From an uncultured Bacilli bacterium (GTDB taxonomy: Bacteria > Bacillota_I > Bacilli_A > RF39 > UBA660): a stretch of 64,000 bases of DNA. A program made the translations under genes and the position numbers. Position 1 is the stretch's first letter, and each line of letters begins with the position of its first letter. The stretch is from assembly GCA_947626275.1 (NCBI GenBank), contig CANQRL010000001.1:183693-247692 (forward strand), read 5' to 3'. The notes under the pieces were generated by a model. The model made no database searches and was not told where the DNA came from. It worked only from the letters and a program-made list of their open reading frames with translations. Shown here one piece after another: positions 7,424-15,177 of the stretch.

Positions 7424-8770
7424 TTAGGAATTTTTTACCAAATTTTTGTAGGCATTTCCCTTCTCTTCAAAATTCTTAAAATACTCATAACTAGAGGCTG
7501 CTGGACTAAGTAAACAAATGGTTTTTGGCTTCGTTACTTCCTTAGCCTTAGAAACGGCCTCTGAAAGAGTCATTACTTTGTAAAGAGATACTGATGGATT
7601 GGTTATCAAAGATCCTATCTTATGACCTGTTGTCGGCATACAGATGAGATTAGGGACATGTCCTTCATTTAAATAATCGATAAGGCTTTGATAATCGATT
7701 CCCCGGTCCATTCCTCCAAAGATGAGCGTATTCACATTCTCTAAGGATTTTAAAGCCGAAATCGTCGCTTCTGGAATGGTCGCAATCGCATCATTATAGT
7801 AAAGAATTCCTTGATATTCCCCAACAAACTCCATCCGGTGTTCCAACGGTTTAAATTCTAAAATAGCTTCTTTCGTCTTGGCTAAATCTAGTCCCAGGAT
7901 TTCAGATATCGTTAAAACAGTCATGATATTGCGAAGATTATGTTCTCCTAAAAGAGCTGTCTTCGTCGTTTTATCATATAAGGCTTTCCCATTTAACGTA
8001 ACGATATTGCCAATTAAAGAAGTCGTATTCAAACTCGTATTCTCCGCTAAAGACATCGCATAAGGTTTCCCTAAATAAGAATCGTTCATATAACTATTTA
8101 AGGGTTCAATATCTTGAAAGTAAAGTCGATAATCTTCCTCTTTCTGATATTTAAAAATATTCAACTTGTTTTCATGATAGTGTTTCACACTGCCACTATG
8201 ATCTAAGTGATCCTGATAAAGGTTTAAAATAGCAGCGATATGAGGAGAGTATTTAACAAATTCTAACTGCAAAGCCGACATTTCCACTACAATCCATGTA
8301 TCTTTTTGAAAGTTTTCTATTTCTGCAAATAATGGCTTTCCAATATTTCCTAAAAGATAAGCATCATATCCATTTTTCTTTAAGGCTTGATAAACTAAAC
8401 TAGAGGTAGTACTTTTCCCTTTTGTCGCCGTAATACCAATCATATGCTCTCTATCTACTTCTAATAAAAGCTCTAGTTGAGAGGTAAATGGCAAATGAGA
8501 GGCATCGATATCTTTCGTAATGACTCCCGGGCTTTTTAAAATGAGATCAAATCCTTCTAGATGATCTAAATAATCCTCTCCCCAAATCACCGTTACTTTC
8601 TCATCAGCAGCAAGTTCTGGATGCGTCTCTAATACATTTTTCTTATCTAGAATCGTAAGGGGCATAGAAGAATACTTACGAATAAACTGATAGCTAGAAA
8701 CCCCTTCCATTCCAAAACCTAAGATGGCAAGATTCTTTCCCTCTAGTTTTTCTAATATCTTATGATACAT
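7424..8770 (-). CDS. murD: UDP-N-acetylmuramoyl-L-alanine--glutamate ligase, MurD family (possibly MurD2 type)
   Basis: The 448 residues have the Mur ligase layout: an N-terminal dinucleotide-binding-like fold (AILGFGMEGVSSY), the ATP-binding P-loop as TATKGKSTTS, the middle-domain motif VEMSALQLE and NLYQDHLDHSGSVKHY, and the C-terminal HRMEFVGEYQGILYYNDA. It adds glutamate to UDP-MurNAc-L-Ala in the cytoplasm. The start overlaps the stop of the MurL-like gene by 11 bp. In Xanthomonas, a MurD variant paired with MurL adds L-Glu, so I infer this enzyme may use L-Glu. Substrate choice cannot be read from sequence alone. Confidence 0.85.
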   Translation of the reverse strand: MYHKILEKLEGKNLAILGFGMEGVSSYQFIRKYSSMPLTILDKKNVLETHPELAADEKVTVIWGEDYLDHLEGFDLILKSPGVITKDIDASHLPFTSQLELLLEVDREHMIGITATKGKSTTSSLVYQALKKNGYDAYLLGNIGKPLFAEIENFQKDTWIVVEMSALQLEFVKYSPHIAAILNLYQDHLDHSGSVKHYHENKLNIFKYQKEEDYRLYFQDIEPLNSYMNDSYLGKPYAMSLAENTSLNTTSLIGNIVTLNGKALYDKTTKTALLGEHNLRNIMTVLTISEILGLDLAKTKEAILEFKPLEHRMEFVGEYQGILYYNDAIATIPEATISALKSLENVNTLIFGGMDRGIDYQSLIDYLNEGHVPNLICMPTTGHKIGSLITNPSVSLYKVMTLSEAVSKAKEVTKPKTICLLSPAASSYEYFKNFEEKGNAYKNLVKNS

Positions 8771-10097
8771 ACTTTGCCAATTCCTCCTTCACGAGTTTTA
8801 AATACTCTTCTGGAATATGATTTTCTTCATTAAAGGATAGCCGGTAGTCTACGGTTTCTTCTAAAGGATAATGTTCTTGATAATATTTCAAAAGATAATC
8901 GTCTTTATATTGCTCCATTGCTTTTAAAACAGCAAAGCGTACTTCTCCTGTTGTTCCAACACATTCAAATGGTTTTGCTTCCCGATATCCTAAAAGCTCT
9001 AAAAAGGTTGGAAGGAGTTCTTCTTTCGCATATAGGTTTTCTCCAAAGATAGAAATTAACTCCTCTTTCTTTAAGAAAGGACTTAAGACAATAAAGACAA
9101 ATAGACATTTCGGACAGTTACAACACCACTTCCAAGGAGTAGATTTACTTCCTACATTGCAGCTTTTAAATACTGGATGATATTGTGGATAATGCGCAAA
9201 TAACATAGCAATTTGAAGTTCACTAAGACATCTTAAAAGACTAAAGTATTCGATATCTGTTTGTAGATACTTTTTCGCATACCATGCAAAATCGCTTTCA
9301 AATTCATACGTTTTAGAATATTGATGATTGATTTTCGTACCTAAGACAGTTGCCTCATTCGCACTTCCTTCATTCGATAAAACAATATACTTTTTATTCG
9401 TTAGATAAGCACACAGATAAGAAAGAAAAGCTAAAAGCGCGCTAAAAGGAGTGTGGCCATTTAAAAAGCCTTCTTCATTGAGACGAAGCAATTCTTTATC
9501 AATCGTTCTTTCAACCCGAAGATAGGAATCAATTCCGGCTGCTTTGATACAAGCAATTCCTGGTTCTTTAGGATTCACCATAAAGCATAGATTATCTTGA
9601 TTCTTTAAAATTTCTAAGGAAACAACAGAATCTTTTCCTCCACCAATCGCAAGGAGATTTCCCTTTCCTTCATACGAAATAGAAATTTCTTGCTTAGATC
9701 CCGTTGAAGTAATCTTCATCCAATCAGAAAGTTCACATTCAATTCCATTCACATAGCGGAATTCCCCTAAGCCCCAATAGTAAAGCTTTAAAAACCAATC
9801 CTTCTGCTCACTATCTAAAAAGCACGCTTCAATGATGACTTCTGGGCTACAAGTACATTTCCAATAACTTACTAATTCTACCAAACCAATATGAAAAGCA
9901 AGATAGGAAAGATAGGTCAAATCACGATTTTGTATCTTTTCTTTGGCAATTTTAATCGTTGGATGAAATTGCGCTAAAGAAGGAATTTCAAAGAAATAGG
10001 TTAAAACAAAATTTTCTTCTTCTTCCTTTACTTCATAACTTCGATAATAGAAAGTAGGATACGTTTTTCGAAAATTTAAAAACTTCTCTTGATTCAT
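8760..10097 (-). CDS. murL: MurL-like UDP-MurNAc-L-Ala-L-Glu epimerase
   Basis: About 445 residues. A PP-loop-type nucleotide site LLAIGGGKDSVVSLE lies at residues 148-162, followed by NEGSANEATV, INHQYSKTYEFE and a Cys cluster WCCNCPKC. This combination is that of MurL, which epimerises the L-Glu of UDP-MurNAc-L-Ala-L-Glu to D-Glu in an ATP-dependent reaction. The overlapping MurD-family gene downstream strongly supports the call. I start at the ATG 10097; two upstream ATGs overlap the likely -10 box (TATAAT, 10114-10119). Confidence 0.8.
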   Translation of the reverse strand: MNQEKFLNFRKTYPTFYYRSYEVKEEEENFVLTYFFEIPSLAQFHPTIKIAKEKIQNRDLTYLSYLAFHIGLVELVSYWKCTCSPEVIIEACFLDSEQKDWFLKLYYWGLGEFRYVNGIECELSDWMKITSTGSKQEISISYEGKGNLLAIGGGKDSVVSLEILKNQDNLCFMVNPKEPGIACIKAAGIDSYLRVERTIDKELLRLNEEGFLNGHTPFSALLAFLSYLCAYLTNKKYIVLSNEGSANEATVLGTKINHQYSKTYEFESDFAWYAKKYLQTDIEYFSLLRCLSELQIAMLFAHYPQYHPVFKSCNVGSKSTPWKWCCNCPKCLFVFIVLSPFLKKEELISIFGENLYAKEELLPTFLELLGYREAKPFECVGTTGEVRFAVLKAMEQYKDDYLLKYYQEHYPLEETVDYRLSFNEENHIPEEYLKLVKEELAKYVS

Positions 10098-10121
10098 AGG
10101 TTTCACCACTATCATTATATC

Positions 10122-10145
10122 AAAAAAAATAGACAATAGTCTATT
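10122..10145 (-). terminator. Terminator after the 119-codon hypothetical gene
   Basis: On the minus strand AATAGAC/GTCTATT with a 4-nt loop is followed by a run of T, immediately after the stop codon at 10146. Confidence 0.8.
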
Positions 10146-10502
10146 TTATTTCACGAAATTAGGTGTGGATGCCTCCATCGTTTTACGAACAGCAGCTTCC
10201 TCTAAAAGAATATCTACATAACCCGTTTCTACACGTGACATCGAACCTAATATCTGTCCTTTCGCATTTACTTGATCAATCGTTCCCCGCTCTTCTTGAA
10301 TTAAAATATCGATGTCTCTACCATCTTGTTTTGCTCTTTCACGAATCATCTGTTGTAGTAATATTTTATAGACGGCATTTAGGTTATTTCCTTGTGCATC
10401 TCTACCACTGACCCGTAACATTTCTGCTACAGAAGTTAACCCCTTATCTTGTACATATTCATCAATAAGATTTTGGACGGCGACTTGTTTTTCCTCTGTC
10501 AT
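10146..10502 (-). CDS. Hypothetical protein, 118 aa
   Basis: I do not recognise this family. It is soluble, mainly helical and without cysteines (for example VQNLIDEYVQDKGLTSVAEML followed by YKILLQQMIRERAKQDG). The ATG at 10502 sits 5 nt after AGGAGG; the longer upstream frame has no ribosome site. It lies between murL and the first toxin cassette, which is transcribed away from it. Confidence 0.65.
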   Translation of the reverse strand: MTEEKQVAVQNLIDEYVQDKGLTSVAEMLRVSGRDAQGNNLNAVYKILLQQMIRERAKQDGRDIDILIQEERGTIDQVNAKGQILGSMSRVETGYVDILLEEAAVRKTMEASTPNFVK

Positions 10503-10597
10503 ATATCCTCCTACCCTACTATTATTAGTATATAAGAAGAGGGAAAAAAAGTCAATCTCCAACCATAAAAGGTGGATAAGAAAAAACTCGAATAAAA

Positions 10598-10690
10598 ATG
10601 AAAACTAAGACTTTTATTTTAAAAGCTCTCAAGTTCATTACTATCATTTTATTTCTCCTTATCATTATGATAGTAGTTATAAAAAAATGA
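10598..10690 (+). CDS. Small hydrophobic peptide, type I toxin-like (cassette 1)
   Basis: This 30-residue frame starts MKTKTFILKALK and continues as a hydrophobic segment (ITIILFLLIIMIVVI) ending in KK, the layout of membrane-acting type I toxins. A convergent antisense RNA ends over its stop codon, as in cassettes 2 and 3. The ribosome site is poor (GGTGG is about 22 nt away) and no LexA-like box lies upstream, so this copy may be weakly expressed or decaying. Confidence 0.5.
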   Translation: MKTKTFILKALKFITIILFLLIIMIVVIKK

Positions 10691-10793
10691 CACTCGTTCG
10701 CTAGAATAAGTGTCTCACTCAAACATAATGGGTAGACATTCAACGTGACGAAACGGAATGTTCCCTTTTTTATTTTATGCAAGTTTCCTTGAC
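10680..10793 (-). ncRNA. Antitoxin RNA of cassette 1
   Basis: The -10 box TATGAT lies at 10800-10805, with a weak -35 box 18 bp upstream. The predicted transcript of about 110 nt ends at a hairpin GACACT/AGTGTC (10689-10714) followed by TTTTTTT, which overlaps the toxin stop codon. The first 40 nt share the conserved leader of the other copies (GTCAAGGAAACTTG). Confidence 0.6.
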
Positions 10794-10893
10794 AAATACA
10801 TCATAACACAATATGATTCTTTTGCCAGTTTTATCCTTTTTTACAAACGTTTCTTTTCTATCAATTTTGGAGATTCAGCAAATTAGCAAATCA

Positions 10894-10926
10894 TATTTTA
10901 AAACTCGAACTATAAAAGTTCGAGTT
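10894..10926 (-). terminator. Terminator after tRNA-Glu
   Basis: On the minus strand the 9-bp stem AACTCGAAC/GTTCGAGTT is followed by TTAAAAT just beyond the tRNA 3' end. Confidence 0.7.
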
Positions 10927-10937
10927 TCCTATCTATC

Positions 10938-11014
10938 TGGTAGCCTGTACGGGATTCGGACCCGTGTATGTTGCCTTGAGAGGGCAATGTGTTAAACCGC
11001 TTCACCAACAGGCC
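10938..11014 (-). tRNA. tRNA-Glu (CTC)
   Basis: A cloverleaf folds with the anticodon loop CTCTCAA between TTGCC and GGCAA, T-loop TCCGAAT and encoded CCA. The GGCCTGT acceptor pairs with ACAGGCT. CTC is an uncommon anticodon in AT-rich genomes. Confidence 0.9.
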
Positions 11015-11146
11015 ATGCATAAAGCAACATACTCATTGTATCATTAATCCTTTTTTTTTACAATACGAAAATGCAAATATTGGAAATTATGATTCGTAAC
11101 TTTTCTTCGAAAAAAGATGACAAATAGCTAGTTTATTATGACCATA

Positions 11147-11183
11147 AAAAGAAAATCATCGATGAAGTGATAGATTTTCTTTT
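11147..11183 (-). terminator. Terminator of the membrane-protein gene
   Basis: A perfect 11-bp stem AAAAGAAAATC/GATTTTCTTTT with a 15-nt loop is T-rich on both sides and could work in both directions. Confidence 0.7.
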
Positions 11184-11225
11184 AAAATAAAGTCTATTTT
11201 TTATAACGTTTCATTTTTCTATGGA

Positions 11226-11762
11226 TTAAGATGAATGAGAAGAAATCACCGCTATTGTAATCATACCAATAAAGAATAAAACGAAAAAGATAATAAATCC
11301 AATAATCAAAAGGGTATTCTCATGCTTTTTCATTTTTGCTTTTAAAATGGAAACATGATCTTCTAACTTGGTATGCGAATATCTTAAACAAATAAAAATA
11401 ACTAACGTAATAAGGAGCGGTACCAAAAATAAGAACAAGATTCCAAAAAGAATATGGGAAGAAAGAATTAGCCCAATACTACCCATAATAAGACCTATGG
11501 CAATCATAAAAGTAACTATTAAAATACCTTGTACATTATCCTTGATTTCCCGGATACGTTCCTTTTCTTTTTCTTCCTCTACTTTTTCTTTTGGAGGATT
11601 CTTCTTTTTGATAGCAGAAGGTGCTATTCCAAGATCCGCCATTTCTTCTAATACGCCACGATATGCTTTTTTTAATTCCTTTTTTTGTTTTGCCAATTCT
11701 TCTCTATCCGTATTTTTTAATAAGTAATCAGTCACCTTTTTTTTCATGTTTTTTGAATCCAT
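11226..11762 (-). CDS. Hypothetical membrane protein with charged N-terminal half
   Basis: About 178 residues. The first 85 are strongly charged and probably coiled (KKELKKAYRGVLEEMADLG, then EKVEEEKEKERIREI). Two hydrophobic hairpin segments lie at about 80-125 and a final one at about 155-175, so three or four membrane passes are likely. The ATG at 11762 is preceded by GAGGAG; a longer frame reaches 11825 but lacks a ribosome site and overlaps the -10 box. No family was recognised. Confidence 0.65.
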   Translation of the reverse strand: MDSKNMKKKVTDYLLKNTDREELAKQKKELKKAYRGVLEEMADLGIAPSAIKKKNPPKEKVEEEKEKERIREIKDNVQGILIVTFMIAIGLIMGSIGLILSSHILFGILFLFLVPLLITLVIFICLRYSHTKLEDHVSILKAKMKKHENTLLIIGFIIFFVLFFIGMITIAVISSHSS

Positions 11763-11934
11763 CTTTACTCCTCTACTTCCTACATAAAAACTTTTCAAAT
11801 CCTTTTCTATTATATCAAAGGTCAAAAAAAAAGAAAATAGAAGAAGCTTTTCTTAGAGGTAGCCATTTTTAACCGTATCTAGTTCTAAATAATTGTGAAA
11901 ACGACTAACTAAAATTCATTTTTTACAAAATACA

Positions 11935-11963
11935 TTATATTAAGAACAAACGTTTGCTATAAT
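11935..11963 (+). promoter_or_regulatory. Toxin 2 promoter with LexA-like SOS box
   Basis: TTATAT (11935-11940) and TATAAT (11958-11963) are 17 bp apart. The spacer holds AGAACAAACGTTTG (11943-11956), which fits the Gram-positive LexA box GAAC-N4-GTTC with one mismatch in the right half. A bound LexA dimer would cover the core promoter. Confidence 0.7.
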
Positions 11964-12033
11964 TGTTTTAGGAATACTTAGTTAGTTTAGGTACTATTCT
12001 CCTTTCCTTTTTAAAGTGGAAGGAGGTGAAGTT

Positions 12034-12126
12034 ATGAGAAAGCAAGAGAAATATCTTTCTACTATCATAATACTCCTTATTATTGTGATTTTAATCATGT
12101 TAATAAAAATAGTACCAACTGCATAA
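12034..12126 (+). CDS. Small hydrophobic peptide, type I toxin-like (cassette 2)
   Basis: This 30-residue peptide starts MRKQEKYLS, then has a hydrophobic stretch (TIIILLIIVILIMLI) and ends KIVPTA. The ribosome site GGAGGTGA is optimal but can be hidden: CTCCTTTCC just upstream pairs with GGAAGGAG. The toxin transcript would end at the hairpin at 12150-12183 followed by T5. A convergent antisense RNA covers the 3' half. These are the hallmarks of type I toxins such as TisB, Fst and AapA1; toxicity is inferred. Confidence 0.72.
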   Translation: MRKQEKYLSTIIILLIIVILIMLIKIVPTA

Positions 12127-12211
12127 GTCGGTACTAGTCTTAAGTTTTTGGAATAGTACCTAACTCATCACAATTAGGTATTCCTTTTTATTTTATGCAA
12201 GTTTCCTTGAC
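12100..12211 (-). ncRNA. Antitoxin RNA of cassette 2
   Basis: The promoter is TTGATA (12241-12246), 17 bp, TATGAT (12218-12223) on the minus strand. The transcript of about 110 nt ends at the hairpin TAGTACC/GGTACTA (12110-12136) followed by ATTTTTATT, inside the toxin coding sequence. It is thus complementary to the toxin mRNA 3' region. Confidence 0.72.
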
Positions 12212-12275
12212 AAGTACATCATAACATAAAAACGTACCTTTATCAAGTACGTTTCCCATTTTCACTCGAAAAGAC
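12181..12275. repeat. Duplicated antitoxin-promoter segment (four related copies)
   Basis: This 95-bp stretch is almost identical to 12567-12662 and shares its core with 10761-10808 and 23189-23243. It contains the antisense promoter and the first part of the antitoxin RNA, and ends in part of a tRNA terminator (ACTCGAAAAG). The pattern indicates tandem duplication of the whole cassette beside a tRNA gene. Confidence 0.85.
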
Positions 12276-12312
12276 ACAATTTTCTAAATTGGCAAAATTT
12301 AATATAAAAACA

Positions 12313-12340
12313 TTGTATCGGAACAAATGTTTGATATAAT
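12313..12340 (+). promoter_or_regulatory. Toxin 3 promoter with LexA-like SOS box
   Basis: TTGTAT (12313-12318) and TATAAT (12335-12340) are 16 bp apart. The spacer contains GGAACAAATGTTTG (12320-12333), matching the staphylococcal LexA consensus CGAACAAATGTTCG at 12 of 14 positions. Confidence 0.75.
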
Positions 12341-12402
12341 TTTATCAGGAACATTTAATAGTTGGGTGATTGCCAAACTTCATTAAGAAGGGAGGCGATA
12401 GT

Positions 12403-12486
12403 ATGAATAAGAAGGATTTTTTAATTCTATCTTTAGTAATTCTTATCTTCCTATTAATATTATTACTATTTTTAGTTTTAATATAA
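12403..12486 (+). CDS. Small hydrophobic peptide, type I toxin-like (cassette 3)
   Basis: A 27-residue peptide: MNKKDF, then an almost pure Leu/Ile/Val segment to the stop. The ribosome site GGGAGGCGAT is strong and can pair with ATTGCC upstream, so translation may be blocked in the full transcript. The coding unit (promoter, LexA-like box and ORF) is bracketed by 13-bp direct repeats (12298-12310 and 12477-12489), a route for clean loss of the toxin. The antisense RNA terminates just past the stop codon. Confidence 0.72.
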   Translation: MNKKDFLILSLVILIFLLILLLFLVLI

Positions 12487-12598
12487 AAAGAAAATCACCT
12501 AACTCAGCAATGATTTAGGTGAACCCAAAATTATATTGGCAACACTCAACACTAGCATATTGAATGTTCCTTTTTTATTTTATGCAAGTTTCCTTGAC
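12486..12598 (-). ncRNA. Antitoxin RNA of cassette 3
   Basis: The promoter is TTGATA (12628-12633), 17 bp, TATGAT (12605-12610) on the minus strand. The terminator is TCACCTAA/TTAGGTGA (12495-12522) followed by TTTTCTTTTT. It overlaps the toxin mRNA 3' region, including the hairpin of the toxin terminator (AACACTCAA/TTGAATGTT). Confidence 0.75.
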
Positions 12599-12678
12599 AA
12601 ATACATCATAACATAAAAACGTACCTTTATCAAGTACGTTTCCTATTTTCACTCGAAAAGACCGAGTAACAATCAATT

Positions 12679-12755
12679 TGGTAGCGACGGGGAGATTCGA
12701 ACTCTCGACACCATGGGTATGAACCATGTGCTCTAGCCAACTGAGCTACATCGCC
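12679..12755 (-). tRNA. tRNA-Met (CAT)
   Basis: A cloverleaf folds with acceptor GGCGATG and discriminator A, anticodon loop TTCATAC, T-loop TTCGAAT and encoded CCA. The body resembles an elongator tRNA-Met, although a CAT anticodon could also be the lysidine-modified Ile type. Confidence 0.92.
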
Positions 12756-12822
12756 ATATAAAAGTAAGCAATATAAATATATCATATTTGCCTACCTTTG
12801 ACAAGCCTTATTTCGATATTTT

Positions 12823-13860
12823 TTAAACTATCGATTTGAAAGCTTCTAATAAATTTTTCTTAGAATCAGAGTCAATATTGCGAATTTCTTTAACCGTCCG
12901 AACGGTTTTTCCTAAAGAAAATAAATCGTACGTGCTCACTACCTCTGCTTGATCAAAAGTTTGGAAGAAAGAGTGAACACATTTTATTTTTTCCTCTTCC
13001 TCTACGGTTTCTAACCAATATTTTACTCGTTCAGAAACTCTCCTACTATAAAGGCTTAGTGTTTCTGGAATGAAGTGATCATCAATCAACTGCCAATTAA
13101 AAGGATCGTGTTGAAGAAATCTTTTGGATTTACTTTTGACAATCAAAAGTTCTTCTGGTTGATAAAGAAGCATTCCAACAACACTTTCTTGCGGAACGAT
13201 TTTTCGAATTTTTTTCGAAATCTTTTGATACCTTTTCGTTGCAATTTCCTTTTTCGTAAATCCTGGTCCATCATTACTGTAGACATTAACAATGCGTTTT
13301 TGAAGATAAAAAGGAGCTTGCATAGCGGCATAGATAGCGAGATTTCCACCTTTAGAGTGTCCCCCTACCCTAATGGTACGATGAGAAAAACGCAAATACT
13401 TTTTCAAATACTGAGCTGCTAAGGCTTGAGCAGGAACAGGAAACTGATATGTCATACAAGCGTCTTCCCGCCAACCACTAATTGCCGCATCGGTTCCCTC
13501 ATAAGAAACATAGATGCTCTTATCAGGAAGGGTTAAAGTAAGGGCCCCAAATTGACAATCATGATTCACTACTTTTACGTAATGACTAAAAAGAACCTCT
13601 TGATACCGCTTTGTCTTTCCCATTTCTTTTAATAGACGATAGACTTTTTTGGTAAACCAAGCTTTAAGAGAAACGGCATTTTCCTTTTCTTCTATCTCTA
13701 AAATTCTCAATACTTCTCTTAAAGGAATCTCATCACTTCCAACAATTCCTTCTAGTGGTAGGTAAGAAAGTTGCGAAAAAATGACATTATCAATGTCTGT
13801 AAACTTTTTTTCTGTCCAAGAACAATCGCCATATTGCTTCACATAGTGTAGAAGATTCAC
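12823..13860 (-). CDS. Mbeg1-like alpha/beta hydrolase (DUF2974)
   Basis: The 345-residue protein has no signal peptide. The nucleophile elbow is GGHSKGGNLAIYAA (about residues 165-178). Before it comes VSYEGTDAAISGWREDACM, after it NDGPGF, both typical of the Mbeg1-like/DUF2974 family of predicted lipases. The substrate is unknown. It stands alone between two tRNA genes. Confidence 0.82.
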   Translation of the reverse strand: MNLLHYVKQYGDCSWTEKKFTDIDNVIFSQLSYLPLEGIVGSDEIPLREVLRILEIEEKENAVSLKAWFTKKVYRLLKEMGKTKRYQEVLFSHYVKVVNHDCQFGALTLTLPDKSIYVSYEGTDAAISGWREDACMTYQFPVPAQALAAQYLKKYLRFSHRTIRVGGHSKGGNLAIYAAMQAPFYLQKRIVNVYSNDGPGFTKKEIATKRYQKISKKIRKIVPQESVVGMLLYQPEELLIVKSKSKRFLQHDPFNWQLIDDHFIPETLSLYSRRVSERVKYWLETVEEEEKIKCVHSFFQTFDQAEVVSTYDLFSLGKTVRTVKEIRNIDSDSKKNLLEAFKSIV

Positions 13861-13911
13861 AGTCTTACCTCCTTTACAAAGAAAACCTCATATCGAGGTG
13901 TATATTCCATT

Positions 13912-13986
13912 TGGCTGCCCCAGTTAGATTCGAACTAACGCATCGTGGAGTCAGAGTCCACTGCCTTACCGCTTGGCCATGGGGCA
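13912..13986 (-). tRNA. tRNA-Gln (CTG)
   Basis: A cloverleaf folds with acceptor TGCCCCA, anticodon loop CTCTGAC between GTGGA and TCCAC, T-loop TTCGAAT and encoded CCA. Confidence 0.92.
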
Positions 13987-13997
13987 ATACACCTACA

Positions 13998-14495
13998 TTA
14001 TACTATTTTTTTCTCTATTTTGGAAGACTTTTCTTTTTGTCTATGTAATAATTCTTGTTGGTTCTCTATTATTGTATTCATTTGGTGGTAAAGTTCTTCT
14101 AAAAGCAGCTCACTTTTTAGATCCACTTTCAAATCATTTTGATTGCGAAGACTATCCTTTCTAGCACTTCGGTTTTGACTCATCAAAATAATAGGAGCCT
14201 GTAAAGCCGAAAACATAGATAAAATGAGATTTAAAAGGATAAAAGGATAAGGGTCTAGTCGATTCCAAACAATCCAAAAGCATAAAAAAGAAGAAAAAAG
14301 AACAATAAACTTCCAACTACCAACAAACTTCGTAATCCAATCCGCCAAACGTTCGGATCTTGTTTTTCTCTTTTCTTCCTCTTTATCGATATCAACCGAA
14401 ATGGGTTCTGCTAATAAAGCTTTTAATAAATCTTCTTCACTCGTTACTTCTAATCCTTTAGAAAGAAGGATGCGATTCCTATCTTCTTTTTTCAT
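13998..14495 (-). CDS. DUF1003 family membrane protein
   Basis: The 165-residue protein has two membrane helices (about 58-75 and 83-104). The diagnostic segment is DPYPFILLNLILSMFSALQA, followed by PIILMSQNR. A charged coiled tail follows. The function of DUF1003 proteins is not established. It is 9 bp from the amidase-like gene upstream, so the two are probably co-transcribed. Confidence 0.85.
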   Translation of the reverse strand: MKKEDRNRILLSKGLEVTSEEDLLKALLAEPISVDIDKEEEKRKTRSERLADWITKFVGSWKFIVLFSSFLCFWIVWNRLDPYPFILLNLILSMFSALQAPIILMSQNRSARKDSLRNQNDLKVDLKSELLLEELYHQMNTIIENQQELLHRQKEKSSKIEKKIV

Positions 14496-14504
14496 CGTAT
14501 CACC

Positions 14505-15146
14505 CTACATAATCTTTCGATAAAGTAACTTCCCTATTTGTTTAATACTCTTTCCAATGACAAGGAAAATATTTTCTCGTTCGAGAAAACGACTTTCGCA
14601 TTCTTCGTGCTGAACAGTTGCCACATACTCTTGTAAACTTCCATTATAGTATTCATATTTTCGAAAAGCTTTTATCATTTCAGAAGGCGTCAATCTTCCC
14701 TTCTTCAATTTTTCCTTTTCAATATCACTTTCTCTTAAGATAGTAGCGACAAACTCGGTACAGATATAAGAATCCCGAATAGGAAATTGAATTTCCGTTG
14801 GAAAAAGTAATAAAGCGAGTAAGTTATACATATATTTTTTCTCATTTCGCTTAAAATATTCTACATTCTGTCTTAATTTTCGATACTGTCTTACAGTAAC
14901 TGGAATGCGGAAAATTTTAACCGTTACTTCCTCATCTCTACCGAGACTTAAGGTCTCCACATTCTCTCTTACAAATCCCCCAACAACAGGATTTTGATAA
15001 TGAAATCTGGCAAACGAATATATCTCATTTAACTCTTTATCGAGTGCGAGAGAAGCATGACTATAATCATTCCTAGAAATTTTACGAATCACTTTACCAG
15101 AAACGGTAAGAGTTTTCGTTAAAATAACATATACATATTTCGCCAT
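14505..15146 (-). CDS. Permuted papain-like (YiiX/C92-type) cysteine amidase
   Basis: 213 residues. A His lies in YSHASLALD (about residue 30) and a Cys in DSYICTEFVATIL (about 130), the order expected for the permuted NlpC/P60 fold of the YiiX type. There is no signal peptide, so it is probably cytosolic or acts on lipids or peptides near the membrane. The substrate is unknown. It lies upstream of the DUF1003 gene. Confidence 0.6.
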   Translation of the reverse strand: MAKYVYVILTKTLTVSGKVIRKISRNDYSHASLALDKELNEIYSFARFHYQNPVVGGFVRENVETLSLGRDEEVTVKIFRIPVTVRQYRKLRQNVEYFKRNEKKYMYNLLALLLFPTEIQFPIRDSYICTEFVATILRESDIEKEKLKKGRLTPSEMIKAFRKYEYYNGSLQEYVATVQHEECESRFLERENIFLVIGKSIKQIGKLLYRKIM

Positions 15147-15177
15147 ATTTCACTCCCTTTCAACAAGAAAAGGGGTA

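Noticed and set aside
10552..10782. A 76-codon minus-strand frame across cassette 1
   Set aside because: It is antisense to the toxin and covers the antitoxin RNA and its terminator; it has no ribosome site and no protein-like composition.
10841..10856. ACAAACGTTT motif near tRNA-Glu as a third LexA box
   Set aside because: It lacks the GAAC half-site and is not within a promoter of cassette 1.
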